Of a stretch of DNA of 64,000 nt, positions 47,152-60,100 are shown one piece after another. Position 1 is the stretch's first letter; every line of letters begins with the position of its first letter. The translations under genes were made by a program, and so were the position numbers. The stretch spans positions 13,599,616 through 13,663,615 of the forward strand of contig CM028333.1 of the NCBI GenBank assembly GCA_016647705.1. Reading direction: 5' to 3'. The notes beneath the pieces were generated by a model. The model did not search any database. It had not been told where the DNA came from and saw only the letters and a list, made by a program, of their open reading frames with translations. This stretch comes from Eucommia ulmoides (lineage: Eukaryota; Streptophyta; Magnoliopsida; Garryales; Eucommiaceae).

Positions 47152-49430
47152 CTCGAGAAAGATCGTCGATAGAGCACTACGTTAATAAGGGTATACCTTG
47201 TTGCCCTGTGGCGCATTCGTCTGGCCTCTACCTGGTTAGAGAGAAGTGTCCCGTGCTAGAGATAATCCCTTATTGGGTCCATCCAGGTTGATCCATCTGA
47301 GAGGACACATATGGTGGACACTTGGTCAGAAACTGCGATGCTCGGCCCCTCTAAGTATTCGACGGGGACATTTTTTTTCAGAGTGAATTCCACCGCAGAG
47401 GTTAAGTTGGTGAGAGCGTCGGCATTCCAATTCTCTTCTCAAGGGATCTATTTCACTTAGATATTTTTGAAATTTTTCGTAAGTGCTTTCACCCTACCAA
47501 GGTAAGCAATCATGCTTGGGTCCTTAGCCGCGTACTCGCCGTTGACTTAGTTGACAACAAGTTGCGAGTCATAGCAGACTTAAATATTTTTGGCATTGAA
47601 TTCCCTTGCCAGCCTGAGTCTGGCGAGAAAGGCTTCATATTCAACTTCATTGTTGGTGGCCCGGAACCCCAATCAGAGGGTATCTTCAATCTCTTCCCGG
47701 TCCGGGGCTACTAGAACCATCCTGGCTCCAGAGCCTCCAATGTTTGAAGAACCGTCCGAGAAGCCACTAGTCTGGGCCTAGATCATTGTTTAATTCGGGA
47801 TGGGATGAGGTCCCTTCCGAGATCGACGCCTCTACCGGGCCGAGATGAGTCTCTTGTTGGGCAGGGTTATGATCATCCAGGATGGGCTCTTCCAGGAAAG
47901 TCATCTCGGTAATAAAATCGGTCAAAACCTGTCATTTGATGGCTATTTTAGGCCGATAGTCAATATGAAATTAGCCGAGCTCGAGACTGTACTTCATGAG
48001 CCGACCAGAGATGTCTGGAGAGTAAAAAAATTGCCTCAAGGGTTGATCAGTAAGGACAACGATCACGTGCGCTTGGAAGTACTGTCTCAACTTTCTTGAC
48101 GCGATGAGAAGGGCATAAGACAACTTCTCGAACCGCTGGTATCTCGTCTCAACGTCAGTCAGCACTCGACTCGAATAATATATGGGTCTCTGGACTCTCC
48201 TCTCGGATAAGAGCCGCACTGACTGCGGTATTCGAAGCAGCGATGTACAGGAACAGTTTATCTTTATCTTTGGGGGGTACTAAGCAGTGGTGCCGAGGAG
48301 AGGTAAGCTTTGAGCTCTTGGAAGGCGACCTCACACTTCGCCGTCCACTCAAAGGTTTTGTTACCCCGTAAGATCTTGAAGAAAGGGAGACATTTCTCCG
48401 AAGAGCGCAAGATGAAACGGTTAAGAGCGGTCAATATTTCGGTGAGCATTTGGACTTTCTTCTTCTTCCGCAGAAAGGCCATTCCAAGAATGGCGTTGAT
48501 TTGATCAGCGTTAGCATCAATGCCACGTTGAGAGACCATATAGCCCAAGAACTTCCCTATTGAGACCCCGAAAATATATTTGGTAGGGTTCAGCTTCATA
48601 TGATAGGCTCAGAGTTTGTTAAAACAGTTCTGGAGATGGATGATGTGATTAGGTACTTTAGTGCTCTTCACTAGCATATCATCAATGTAGACTTTCATTG
48701 TTGACCCGATCTCCTTCTTGAATATTTTATTCACGAGCCTTTGATAGGTTGCCCCAACATTACGAAGGCCAAAGGGCATAACCTTGTAGCAGTAGGTGTC
48801 TCTGTTCATGATGAACGAGGTCTTGCCCTTATCAGAAGAAAACATGGGGATTTGATTATATCCGACATAAGAGTCAAGGAAACTTAAGAGCTCTTATCCC
48901 ATTGTGGCGTCTATGACTAGATATATTATTGGCAATTGGAAGAAATCCTTGGGGCACACCTTGTTGAGATCCTTGAAGTCCACGCAAAGACACCACTTAT
49001 TTTTTACCTTGGGTGCAAGAACGACGTTGGAGAGCCAATCAGGGAATTCTACATCTTCTACCACGGCAGATTTCACTAGTTTGTCCATTTCTTGCTCAAG
49101 AGCTTCTAGCGTTCCGGGTGAAAAAAATTTCATTTTTGTCTCACAAGTGGGTGATGGGAATCGATGTGGAGACGGTGGTGCGTAGCTACACCTGGATTGA
49201 TCCCAGGAAGTTCGTTATGAGATCAAGCGAACACGTCATAATTTTTCCTGATGAGATTAGTGAGCTTTTCCCGCCATACTGGGCTGAGCTTGGCACCTAT
49301 CTGAACGGTCCGTTGTTTAATGGTGGGATGAATGGGTACTTCTGACAGGCCTTCACGGGGTCGAGGACGAGGTTCCTCATCCCAGGGATCATCGATAGGC
49401 ATAGTTTTAGGATCGGACAAGGTCATGAGC
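47152..49430 (-). pseudogene. pol: Tat/Retand-like RT, RNase H and second RNase H, broken
   Basis: RT begins with VQIGAKLSPVWREKL and NYDVFA (49330-49223), then WLSNVVLAPKVKNKWCLCVD, MPFGLRNVGATYQRLV and the catalytic YIDDMLVKS near 48680. The thumb and connection follow, with CEVAFQELKAYLSSAPLLS. The first RNase H shows FLYIAASNTAVSAALIREE and RYQRFEKLSYALLIASRKLR (about 48290-48000). The archaeal-type RNase H shows DGSSNIGGSGARMVLVAPD and ATNNEVEYEAFLARLRLA (about 47750-47595). LYRRSFS near 47180 leads to the interrupted integrase. At least six frame breaks are present. Confidence 0.88.
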
Positions 49431-49663
49431 TCGACCTCGCTGTTCCCGATCCTGACTATTTATTGCTATTTTCTATTCTCAAGCGCCCTCTTGGCACAAG
49501 ATCTGGCTGTTTCTTGATCTCCACGCATTTCTCCTACCCCTTCATATGTAGGGAACTTCATTGATTGGTGGTAGGGAGACGCTACGACCTTTAGGGCAGC
49601 TAATGTCGGTCATCCAATGATGGCATTATACAGAGACTGTTAGTCCATGATGAGGAATTTGGC

Positions 49664-50083
49664 CTAAATCTTGGTCGAGGTACGTGCAGTGCCAACCGTG
49701 ATGGGAAGGGAGATCCAGCTAATGGAGCTCACAACATCCCCGTTGAAACTGATAAGGGAGAAGGTAGTGGGATTTTCTGAGCTCGAACTCAAGTTCATTT
49801 TGTCGAATACCCATTTAAAGATGATATCCGCGGAGTTTCCTCCATCAATTAGAATCCATCCCACTTTGTAGTGGTTGACAAGAGCCAAGATTACCAAGGC
49901 GGCGTCGTGAGAGGTATGCACCCCTCGAAGGTCAGCTTCGCTAAAGGAAATGACGTTGTGCGTGAAAGCATAAATTATGCTCACCTCGTACACGTCTTCA
50001 TCGGCTTTCCTTTTCACTTTACACTCATACCTCTTCCGGGAAGAGTTTGTCTCCCCTCTGAGGCCGAGGCCGCCATAGATCAC
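49664..50083 (-). pseudogene. pro: Tat/Retand-like protease
   Basis: ITY/ISFSEADLRGVHTSHDAAL leads to the active site WILIDGGNSADIIF, where the family usually has DNG or DNGS; the asparagine is glycine here. A KMNL block follows. It is separated from gag by stops between 50084 and 50880. The protease would cleave the polyprotein; this copy is inactive by frame alone. Confidence 0.82.
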
Positions 50084-50579
50084 ATTTATCTCTCCGTCTA
50101 CCCATATATCATCATCATCATCATCATATTCTTTGCCTTCTCTTCTTGGCAGGGGTCGGCCACGATTTTCCTTTCTCGGTTGGCCCTTACACTCATCTCG
50201 GCGGCTACTTTCCCCTGAGCCTGCATTGTCTTTGCGGGCGTAGTGACCAATATACCCCTATTTTATGAGGGCCTCAATCTCTTCTTAGAGCCAGTAGTAT
50301 TCGTCCGTCGTGTGATCGCGATCACGGTGGAACTCGTACTATTTGGCAACATATTTTCCCATGGGTCTTCCCTTGGAGGGAAGAGTAGAAGGGAAAAATC
50401 CTATTCCCGTATTTTTGGCGAAGATTGTTGCAACGGACACTATTAGAGAAGTTAACCCTCGGCGAGTCCTTGGGGGTGGAGGTAGCCTCCGATCCCCGGA
50501 AAGGGGTCCCAAGCGTCCCTCAGCTTGCAACCTCCTAGAACCCTGAGCCTTGTTTAGCATTTCTTTTATAAACTCTGTT

Positions 50580-51900
50580 TCTTCTGACTCCTTTCTCGGT
50601 CATGCTTCATGGTTTCCCTAAGGTCGGCCACGTAGAAGCTCGAACTCTAACTAAGGCAGCAACCAGATTGGTCTTTGGTCATGAACATAGGTCGTAAGAT
50701 AACTTCCGGTGTCTCAGTATGTCAATGAACGCATTTAAGGCCACAGTATCTAGAAGGCTTTCTCAACACAAGCTCTCCAAGTGGAACCTGCTCACAAAAT
50801 CACCTAAATTTTCTCCAATCTCCTACTGAAGGGCGAGGATGTAGGTGGTTATTTTAGGCCTTCGTCAAGAGCAGCTGAATCAGGTTAGGAAAAGTTGTTT
50901 GAGTTGGGCAAAGGTTGAGATCGAGGCAGAAGCCAAGTCCCTAAACCAAGTACTAGCTATGCCAGAGAGAGTAAGAGAGAATGACTCACACCTAACCGCG
51001 ACGAAAGCCGTATGCATATCCATGAAAGCAACAAAAATAGTGAGGTGATCAACAGGGTCAGTAGTTCCATCGTATGGGGTTATTTGGGGGCTAGAGAACC
51101 TGTACGGCATCACTTTGAACACTATATCATCAATAGAAAAAAACCTTATACCTAAAGGGAGTCCAACAACCCCTCCGGGCCCCGCATCTACACGAGCATT
51201 GATTCCATCTTGGCCATGTGCCTTTCCAGAGAGACATTCCCCCTAAGCGGTGTTGCATCTTGGCTCGTAACTACTCTGGATCCCTGCCTCCCGGTAAGAG
51301 GGGAGTGGGAGTCTTCCTCCTGAACATGGTGATTCTTATGCTCGGAACAGGTGACGTTGTTGTAGGTTCTCCCAAGTCAAAACTTACGTCAATCCTCTGT
51401 TTGACGACCTTGAGAAGGTAGGAACGCGAAGTCCGACGTAGCTGGGGGGGCAAAATCTCGTTCCCGGACCAGTTGGTCATGGCGACGATACTGGTCTCTT
51501 GGGATATTCCCTTCAGAATGGATCACACGATCAGATTCCTAGTGGTGCTCCTCTCTCCATGCATTCCAGATAATAGGTCCTCTTAACCGAGGCTGGTGTT
51601 AGGCGGGAGAGAATGACGTCAAGGCAAAATTGGAATTAACCCAACTGGCATTCCAAATTATCAATACGCACCGTATCTGCATCCCCAGTGACTGGTCTGA
51701 CGCGAACTCCCAATGACGGAGCCAACAGACCTGTCTGGTCAGCCGGGGATGCGTTTCCTTCTTCTTTCGGGATAGGGACTAGAATCCTCACATCCGGTCT
51801 GGGGACTCTTGACATTTCTCTAGCCGGGTTGCTATCCACCATGTTATCCATGTCTATCGGCCGTGTAATATGACCAAAGCTTGTAATCATCAAGCTTCTA
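50580..51900 (-). pseudogene. gag: Tat/Retand-like gag remnant
   Basis: The capsid core is visible at 51122-50880: PYDGTTDPVDHLTIFVAFMD, then LSGIASTWFRDLASASISTF and QLKQLFL. The N-terminal part (51893-51636) contains a proline- and arginine-rich linker. Downstream to 50100 the zinc-knuckle region is not recognisable. Several stops break the frame. Confidence 0.8.
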
Positions 51901-51944
51901 GCCGAGATGGAAGCTGATGATTGGAGAACGACTTTTAGTAGCGG

Positions 51945-51965
51945 TTCCTACAAACGGCGCCAAAC
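51945..51965 (-). other. PBS of the Tat/Retand-like element
   Basis: The minus strand reads GTTTGGCGCCGTTTGTAGGA directly after the LTR end ATCAACA. This is the usual TTTGGCGCCGTCTGTGGGA PBS of the lineage with two G-to-A or C-to-T changes. Confidence 0.85.
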
Positions 51966-53214
51966 TGTTGATGTCGGATTTTGGATGACCTCAACAGTAT
52001 GGTCCAATCACTGTCGATGGAGATCTTTGTCCTTGCTAGGATGGGGATGGAGAGTTTCGGGATCAATCCACCTGGTCCAGGATGGGCAAAGTTTGAGTAA
52101 TTCGAGATGGGAACAGAGCAAAGAAGTAACTTGGGAGTCTTCCGATCCGTGAAAAGTCTTCTTATCCGTAGAGAGTCTTCGGACTGAGAATGGATGGATC
52201 TAAGCTGGAATGGGCTCAAATACTTTTCGGTCCAGGAAGAGATGGGTCTGAGCTGGGATAAGCTTGAATGCCTTCTGGTCTTCTGATCCGTGGAGAGATG
52301 AGTCCAAGCTGGGATGAGCTTGAATGTCTTCTGGTCTTCTAATCCGTGGAGAGATGAGTTTGAGCTGGAATGAGCTTGAATGTCTTCTGGTCTTCTAATC
52401 CGTGGAGAGATGAGTTCGAGCTGGGATAAGTCAGAGCTGGGATGGGCAGCACCTTGACACCTTCACAAAGGACTTGCCGGGATGAACCTAGAGAGTCCCT
52501 TCCGACGTGAGAATCAGTGCTCAAGGGGAAGATTTATAAAGATGCTACCGAGAAGAATAATCAAATTTGGTGTACATTTGGGCATTGGTATGCCCTTCTT
52601 TATATAGGCAATGGATGGATTAGTTTAAGGGCTTAAGTAAGGATTAGTGTCCCACTAGTGTCCCATCTCAGCACGTGGCCAATGAGAGCGCGAGTGGAGG
52701 GGTTTATATTGTGGGCCTAGGCTTTTTGGCCTTTTTGTTGAGGCCCATGGCAAAAAATATTTGCATTTGGAGAAGTGGCCTAACCCATAATCCGAGAAGG
52801 ACTCCTTCATGCTGTACCCGAGATAGAGAGTTCGATCCTTGCCCTTCTCGGATAGCTGGAGACGGAAAGGAAGGAGTTGTAATGAGCTTCCTACCCTGCC
52901 CTTCCCGGATAGACGGAGACGGGAAGAGGGGCTTTGTTGAGGAACTTGTGGAATAAATCTCCGAGATAGGCAATGTTGCGATGGAGAATGTCAAGATGGG
53001 ATAAGATTTCCCCATCCTGACGGAGGCTTGCCAGCTCTTCTTGGAGAGTGCTATTGATAAGGCCTTTGGAATGGCAGGCATGGGTTTAAGGTACGCCCCT
53101 GCCCGACACAATCTTCACACTTAATCTTTGGTGAAAGCTAATCTTGGTGTAGAGTTGTAGACACATGGCGGTTTTCTATTGGTTGCGTGGGAGTGACCAT
53201 TTTTACACTTATCA
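51966..53214 (-). repeat. 5' LTR of the Tat/Retand-like element
   Basis: About 1,249 bp. The end ATCAACA at 51966 is set by the PBS. The start is taken as TGATAAGTGTAAAAATG at 53214, which is less certain. A minus-strand TATA box CCTATATAAAGAAGGGC is at 52607-52591. A 56-bp tandem repeat (AGAGATGAGT-CGAGCTGGGAT, TGTCTTCTGGTCTTCTAATC) covers about 52230-52440 in three to four copies. A CCCTTCTCGGATAG-GGAGACGG block is duplicated near 52840 and 52900. Confidence 0.75.
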
Positions 53215-55871
53215 AATATATATGTTAAGAATGTTCAAACTTAGTAACAAATGATTTTAAATTAGAATCTTCTAACACGGTATTAAGAAACAATCTTTTT
53301 TTACTCTATTTCTGTAATTTCAATTTTTTTCTCACCGTTGCTTTTACATCTCTATCACTGTTCATCAACCCAAATCAAAATCTGCAACCATCATCAGATC
53401 CACTCGAAAAGACAAGTCCAATGCCATAGAAACAAAACCAAACCAACAACTCATGCGCGATAAGAAATTCCAACGCTCCCGTCAACTTTTCAAATCCCTA
53501 CATGCTCTACACATATCAATACAATTATCTCATTTTCTCTCAATATTCTATCTCTCAATTATTCTAAAAATATTAATTAATTGCATCACGGGCAATGCCA
53601 AAAATTTCAGTATATGAAGTTAAAAAAAAATTATTTACATTAAAAAGTTATATATATATATTGTGAGAGGAGAATCAAAATATCATTATTTATATTCTGA
53701 AAAAAAACAAATATATAATTTTTATAAAAAATTATAAAAAAATAATAATTATATCATAGATGGGGGTAATGGACATCTTCAGTATACACACAACTCCACC
53801 ATTGGAGAGCATAAAACACTAACTTGGCATAGTATCTTTTAATATATTTTTTATTTTATATTTTTTTTTATTACATTCATAATATTCAAAAAAAAAATTA
53901 TATAAATGTAAATAAAAAAGTATATTAAAATATATTTAAAATACATTAAAAAAATAAGAATTTTTTTTTTTAGAGATATCAAGATTTTAAAAATTACTTT
54001 TTAAATTTAATTTCATGTGTAAAAAAATTATTGTTATATTTTTATGGGATAAGAGATTTGAAGGAATTTTTCAAAAACTAATTGTATGTCGACGACTAGA
54101 AGATTGAGGTCGGACGGCAAGACACGCGGGTGACTGCGGAGGGTGGTGTCGACAAAACACTACCGGAAATCAGAAAATACCTAAATGTGATGTTGACATT
54201 CTTATCCCGATAAAACAATTATCCAATACTATGAGCAGAAATTAGTACCCGTTCTTCCATGGGATTGGACATAGAGCTGGTGGGGATGAGCTGTCTCTAA
54301 ATCAATCTTATTTTCCCCATTATTCATGGCTAATCATATGGGATTTGTCTCTACCCAAAATAATAATAAAATAAATAAATAAATAAATTAGAGAGAACCC
54401 CATTTTTACTATTAAAATTAAAATGGACTACTACATACAAGTCCATAGTGACAAAACACCACCTATATATTTATTATTTAAAATAAACCCAACTATATAT
54501 TCTCTCACTACATCAATTGTAACACAATAAATGAGAGGATACAAATGTTACTGTTCAACAACAATATTAATAACAATATAATGAATAAGGGAAATGCAAA
54601 TATTGCTGCATAGCAGCAATGTTAACATCAATATAATGAATTAGAGAGGTGCAAATATTGTTGTACAGTAAATATTTATCATATACTAATTGGATTTTTC
54701 TTTAAACTTAAATAGTTATATGGGTATAAGAATGAATTAGTAATGGGTTTTGGGGCTCATGATAAAATACTCTAAAATAAAAATGAAATTTGTGCTATCT
54801 CACCCTAATTGATTTTAATTTTTTTTCAACTAAGATTTTATTATTCTAACGAACATTTTAAAAATAAAATTTTGAATTTAATTCTGAATACATTAAGACG
54901 ATGTGAGAGAGTGCGTTCTTAAAAACGTTCAGGGAGATGGTTAGTCGAATTACGACCCCAATACACCTTTCCGTAAAATAAAAAAAAATTAAAAAATCAA
55001 TTGATTATTCCATCTTTTGGTTTTTTGTACTTTTATCAATTATTTTTAGTGGTGTATAAAATTAATTATTATTTTTAAAAAAATTAATTAGTAATTATAA
55101 TTTAAAAATTTATAATAGTTGAATTAGAGGGTTTGACTTGAGACACTACTACATTTCATCACGTTGTGGCCCCAACCTTTTACTATGTACTCCAATTAAA
55201 TTGCAGCATGTGGGACTAAATAATTATAAATAATATCTATAATAATTTTGCCTAAAAGTGATGTCATGATTTTCAAAAGAAAAGTAAAAAAAAAAAGTGA
55301 TTTCATCAAGCATGGGTGTTTAGGTTACCAATTTGTTGACCACCAAATTTAATAGCTGGGTGGTGTTAGTTTGATGGCAAATAGTGACATCTTTTTACCT
55401 GTGAATTAAAATTCAACTTTTTAAAAAAATAATGTATAAGAATTAAATTTTCAATTTTATTTTGAATACAATAGACCAATGTGAAAAAATGTACTCTTAA
55501 GATAGTCTGAAAAAGTGATTCGTCGATGTGCACAAAAATTAATCCGAACACATCTTACTGTATAATAATAGTGATAATATTAATAATAATAATTAAAAAA
55601 AAAAAAAAAAAAGTTTGATTATTATTTAAATTTCATGAAAATATATATAAAAAACATAATGTTATTTTTCTTCCCAAAATTTATTTTATTCTTATAAAAA
55701 AAAATAGAACTAAAAATAAGATTTTAGTTCTGTTCTCACTAATTTATTCTAAAAATAAAACTAAAATAGATTTCTTTTCTTTTTCATATTTTATTTCTAA
55801 AATAAAAACATAAATATGGAGAAAAACAAAACTTAAAAGGAGATTACTTTTCGATTGCAAATCTAACACGA
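53215..55871. other. Intergenic, AT-rich, no gene recognised
   Basis: Only short ORFs. Near 54520-54675 there are three imperfect repeats of a unit with ACAATATAATGAAT and GCAAATATTGCTG. A phrase with TGTAAGAATGCGTTC near 54900 and its relative near 55490 suggest another dispersed repeat. No RNA gene or terminal repeat was resolved. Confidence 0.5.
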
Positions 55872-56932
55872 AGGTTGCGTTTGGGTAAGGGAATTGTGAA
55901 ATGAAGAGATTTCAAAATCCTGAATTTTCAAATCCCTTCATTTCACAAATCTTTTATTTGGATATTGTTTAAGTTGAAGCATTTGAACGTTTAATTTTAA
56001 CAACGAAAATTATGGAAACAAAATAGAACAGAAACTCATCGTCATTGCCATACCAAATCCTAAATTGAAGTAGGAATCGAAGCTCAAATCAAAGTAGAAA
56101 TCAAAATTCTAAATCGAAACTGAAATTACAAATCAAAACCCGAATCGAAGTAGAAATCGCAGAACAATTGAACATAAAAAAATTGATTTATGTGTTGAAG
56201 AACAATTGAACACAGAAATCGCAGAACAATTGAACACAAGGATTTGAAATCGATTTCTGTGTTTAAGAGCAATTGAACACAAACGGCGACTGCAAAATTG
56301 TGCGAACAACCAGAAACCATAAGAACAAATCGGAGACGAATAAGAGCAAATCGGAGAGGATGAAGACGACGCCAGTAGACGAACAAATCGCAGTCAACGA
56401 AATAGTTCGAAAATCGAAATCGTTCAACCAGAAATTGTTTGAAATCGACCAGAAACTGTTCGAAATCGAGATCGAGATTTCGAACCCTATTTTGATTTCG
56501 AAATCGTCATCGATTTTGTTTTTAAAATCAAACATGTTGTTCAATTTTGAAATCAAAATCCCTTGAAGATTGAAAAGCTGACGATGACGACAAAATCGAC
56601 GAGCAAATCCGACGACAAAGAAAATGACAAACGATGATGAAGAAGAACGAAGCAGAAGATCGAAGAAGAAGCAGAAACAAAAGCAGAAGAACGAAGGTCG
56701 ATGAAGAAGAAGAAGAGCGAAAGGGGCGAACGAGAATGAAGAAACGGTGACGGAAAGATTTCACAAATTACATCTCTCAAATACATTTCTAAATCCCTCC
56801 ATTTACCCAAAAAAGAATTTCACAAATCCTTTCTCCTATTAACCAAACAAAGGATTTTCTAAAAATGAATTTCAAAATCCCCTAACCAATTAAAAATCTC
56901 TCCTACAAATTCTTCATCCAAACAGTTGAGAT
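55872..56932. mobile_element. Foldback element of about 1 kb, similar in plan to 38434-39484
   Basis: The left end GGTTGCGTTTGGGTAAGGG and the right end, read inward as CTCAACTGTTTGGATGAAG, are imperfect inverted repeats. Further inside, TTTCACAAATC and AAATCCCTTCATTT match the complement on the other arm. The core again has AATCGAAAT-type motifs and a purine-rich GAAGAAGAACGAAGCAGAAG stretch. Target duplications were not resolved. ORFs here (56126-56810) are low complexity. Confidence 0.6.
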
Positions 56933-57165
56933 AATATACATATATATAATGATAATAATATTAATAACAATAATAAAAAGAAAGATTATCAACACCCATT
57001 GAGAGAGAACCTCTTAGTGTTGAGAGATTACTAGCATTTTTTAAAATTTCTAAAGAGGAAAAAAAAAAAAAGGATTTCAATTCAAATTACAAACATTAAA
57101 ACAAAAATTGAAATTTAGACATCAAACCACCAAAGATCGACCACCACCACCACCTGAGTACTACT
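56933..57165 (-). other. 3' flank of the TMK gene
   Basis: AT-rich sequence directly downstream of the stop codon. No clear polyadenylation signal was chosen. A TA repeat and TAA/TAATAATA runs lie at 56935-56990. Confidence 0.4.
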
Positions 57166-60100
57166 TCACCGGCCATCGGCTGACGTGAAAGAATCGGCAA
57201 ATCCTGAAGGCCGAGTCGGTATACTGGTCTGTGTATTATCGCCGCTCCCAAGAAACGATGTCGAGGTCGAGCTGCCGTCGATTGCCTGCCACTTCTTCAC
57301 CGCCTGTGGCAGCGTCATGTCGTAGTCGATCCCGTAAACATCGTCCGGGTCAGGCTCCGTGGGCTTCCACAGCTCGGCCAAGGAAGAGAGCACGTTCACA
57401 GCGTGGCCCATGTCGGGCCTCTGGTGGGGCTCCCTCGCGCAGCAGTGGCCCGCCAGCTCAGCTACAGTGCTCACGCTAGAGAGCGTCTCCTCGTCACCAA
57501 GATCAATCGTGGGGTCCACGGCCTTCCGGAAGGAATCCTTATTGAGGTTCATACGGCGGAACCACGGGACGAGGTGCATGCTATCCTCTTGTTGGGTTTC
57601 GTCCAGGGCTTTTCGGCCAGTTATCAGCTCCATCAGAATCACCCCGAAGCTGAAAACGTCGATCTTGGTTGTGACCCGGCCCGTCACTGTTCAAACAAGA
57701 AAGCCCGTTTTGAAAGTGTTAGAACCCCAAAATAATGGCGCTCGGCCCGTTTATGGGGAAAAATACAAAAACAGAACAAAATTGTTTCCGGATTCATATA
57801 AATCTCTTCTGGAGATTCTAAGAACAGAAACAGAAACATAAGAACAGAAACACTAAGCAAATGACTCCTCAATAACCACTAGCTAAGTGAAGAAAAAGGA
57901 TTTAGGTACATATGCATGAACAAACTACAGATATTTATGTACATCTATATCTTATCTATATATGTTGAATTCCACATCGTTTGTTTGACTTGATCCTGAG
58001 CTATATATAAGTCTAGGGCAATCCTTATCTTACAAGGCATCTTATAAGAATGAATTATGAGCTATATATAAGTCTAGGGCAATACTCATCTTACAAGAGT
58101 TAGGGCCATTGGGTTTTATACATGATATCAGAGCCAAAACTGTTGTTTGATATTGGGAGTGTAGAATCCCACATCGATGTTGGGCTCTCCGATATCCGTC
58201 CGCAGTGATTTGTCAAAAAGTCCACCCTGAACGTGAGGGGACATGTTGAATTCCACATCGATGTTGGGTTTTTCTCCCGATATCCATTTGCAGTGGTTTG
58301 TCAAAAAGTCTACCCTGCATCTTGCATGTGAGAGGGCATGTTGAATTCCACATCGCTTGTTTAACCTAATCCTGAGTTATACCTAAAGCCTAGGGTAATC
58401 TTCATCTTGGCATCTTTTGAGAGTGAGTTAGGCCCATTGGGTTTCCTAAAAAATTTCTATATCTATGAACTCAATCTGGTATGATCATTGAACAATGTAT
58501 AAGCAGCATCAGTTAACTCCTCTAAACTGAATAAACCTTGCTAAAATTAAAAACCAACTTCATCAAATAACCGATAAACATCCAAAAAGGCAACAAAAAT
58601 CAAAGCTTTTACCTGCATATTCGGGCGCCAAATATCCAAAAGTACCCGCCAATTTCGTCGCTATTGAAGCTTTCCCATCCGCAAGCCGAACAAGCCCGAA
58701 ATCTGCAACCTTCGCCCGCATGTCGTCCCCCAAAAGAATATTCGACGGCTTAAGATCTCTATGAATAAAACTCTGCTGTGCCAAACTATGCAAATACTCC
58801 ACACCCCGGGCTACATCCAAAACAATGGTGAGCCGTTTAGTCCACTCCAATGGTTTCAACCCTTCTTCTTTCCAGTTAAAAAGGTGCCTACTTAGAGTCC
58901 CCTGAGGCATATACTCGTAAACCAATAGCCTTTCGTTTCCATCCAAACAGTACCCTAACAGAGCCACCAAATGCCGGTGTCTAACCTTGGTTAGGACAGC
59001 AATCTCAGACTTAAATTCGTCCAAACCCTTTTCGCTCATGATGCCCGATTCCATCCTCTTCACTGCTATTTTAGTCCCGTCGTGGAGTTCCCCTTTGTAA
59101 ACTGTCCCAAACCCACCTTTCCCGAGTATGTTTTCTTCGCTGAAATTGTTCGTCACGTTTTTGAGAACCTGAATTGATATGACCATGTTTCCGGTTTCGA
59201 CGATGTGGATATCGCTGCTGCTTCCATGGCTGTAGGTTTCGCTTGGAGCTCCGTTTGTGCTTGATCCGGCTACGGTGATTTTGATGTCTGAACTCGAATG
59301 GGTGGGGTGAATCACCATTGATTCCGGGCACTGAATTCTACTGCCGAATCTCTTGCGTTTGGTTTTGTAGAGACAGAAGACAAATACTCCGGCGATGACA
59401 GCCGCAGCACAAACACCGCCCACCACTGATCCAACGACTATACCATTTGGAGATTTCTTGTTGTTGCTCGCCGGAGAATGAGAACCGCCGGTGCCAGAGG
59501 ATGGACCAGGCCGGTGGTTTCCGGGGATTGTTGACGGAGGAGGACCGTTTTTTCCGATATTGACGTTTCCGTCGACGTTTACAATTACGTTCCTTCTAAA
59601 AGACGGGATTTTGCCGTAGAGTTGATTGTTGGAAACATCTAAATGAGTGAGGCTAGATAAAGATGTGAGTTCATTGGGGATAGTACCGGTGAGATTGTTA
59701 CTTGAGAGGATCAGTCGTTGGAGCGATGTAATGGAGGAAAAGTTCGGAGAAATCGTACCGGAGAGACCCATTTTCTGGAAATTGATGACCGTGATTTCGC
59801 CGGCGGAGCAGGTGAGGCCTCGCCATGGCGTACAGGGATCGTTCCCTTTCCAATTCTCTGCAAAAACCGTTGGATAATCCATGGATTCAGCAATCGAGAG
59901 CAATGTATTCACACGGGGATCGCAGGAAACGCCGGGACTGTCTGTACAGAAGCTGTTGACGGGACTCATATCGACTGCAACTGACGGCGGGAACTTCGGC
60001 ATCGGTCCCTGTAAGAGATTGTTGGTCAGATTCACTACCTTGAGCAAAGGAAGATCGATCAGAGATTTAGGTACCGGACCGGTGAAACCGTTGTCCCTCA

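Larger units (their letters stand above)
44496..53214 (-). mobile_element. Tat/Retand-like Ty3/gypsy element, decayed, 5' LTR kept
   Basis: Minus-strand order from the right: LTR 51966-53214, PBS, gag, protease, RT, RNase H, second RNase H, integrase. The second RNase H and the TTTGGCGCCG PBS indicate the Tat lineage; motifs resemble Retand/RIRE2-type polyproteins. Frames are broken by many stops and indels. No 3' LTR was found; the left edge runs into an inverted integrase tail (44240-44495). A solo LTR (45585-47146) interrupts integrase. Confidence 0.85.

Noticed and set aside
57684..57872. ORF at the TMK exon 2 border as a separate small gene
   Set aside because: It lies in the TMK intron and only reflects T-rich intron sequence next to the acceptor.
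58130..58340. Cassandra-type 5S rRNA-bearing TRIM
   Set aside because: The intron element has TRIM layout but no 5S rRNA-like promoter motif was seen in its LTRs.
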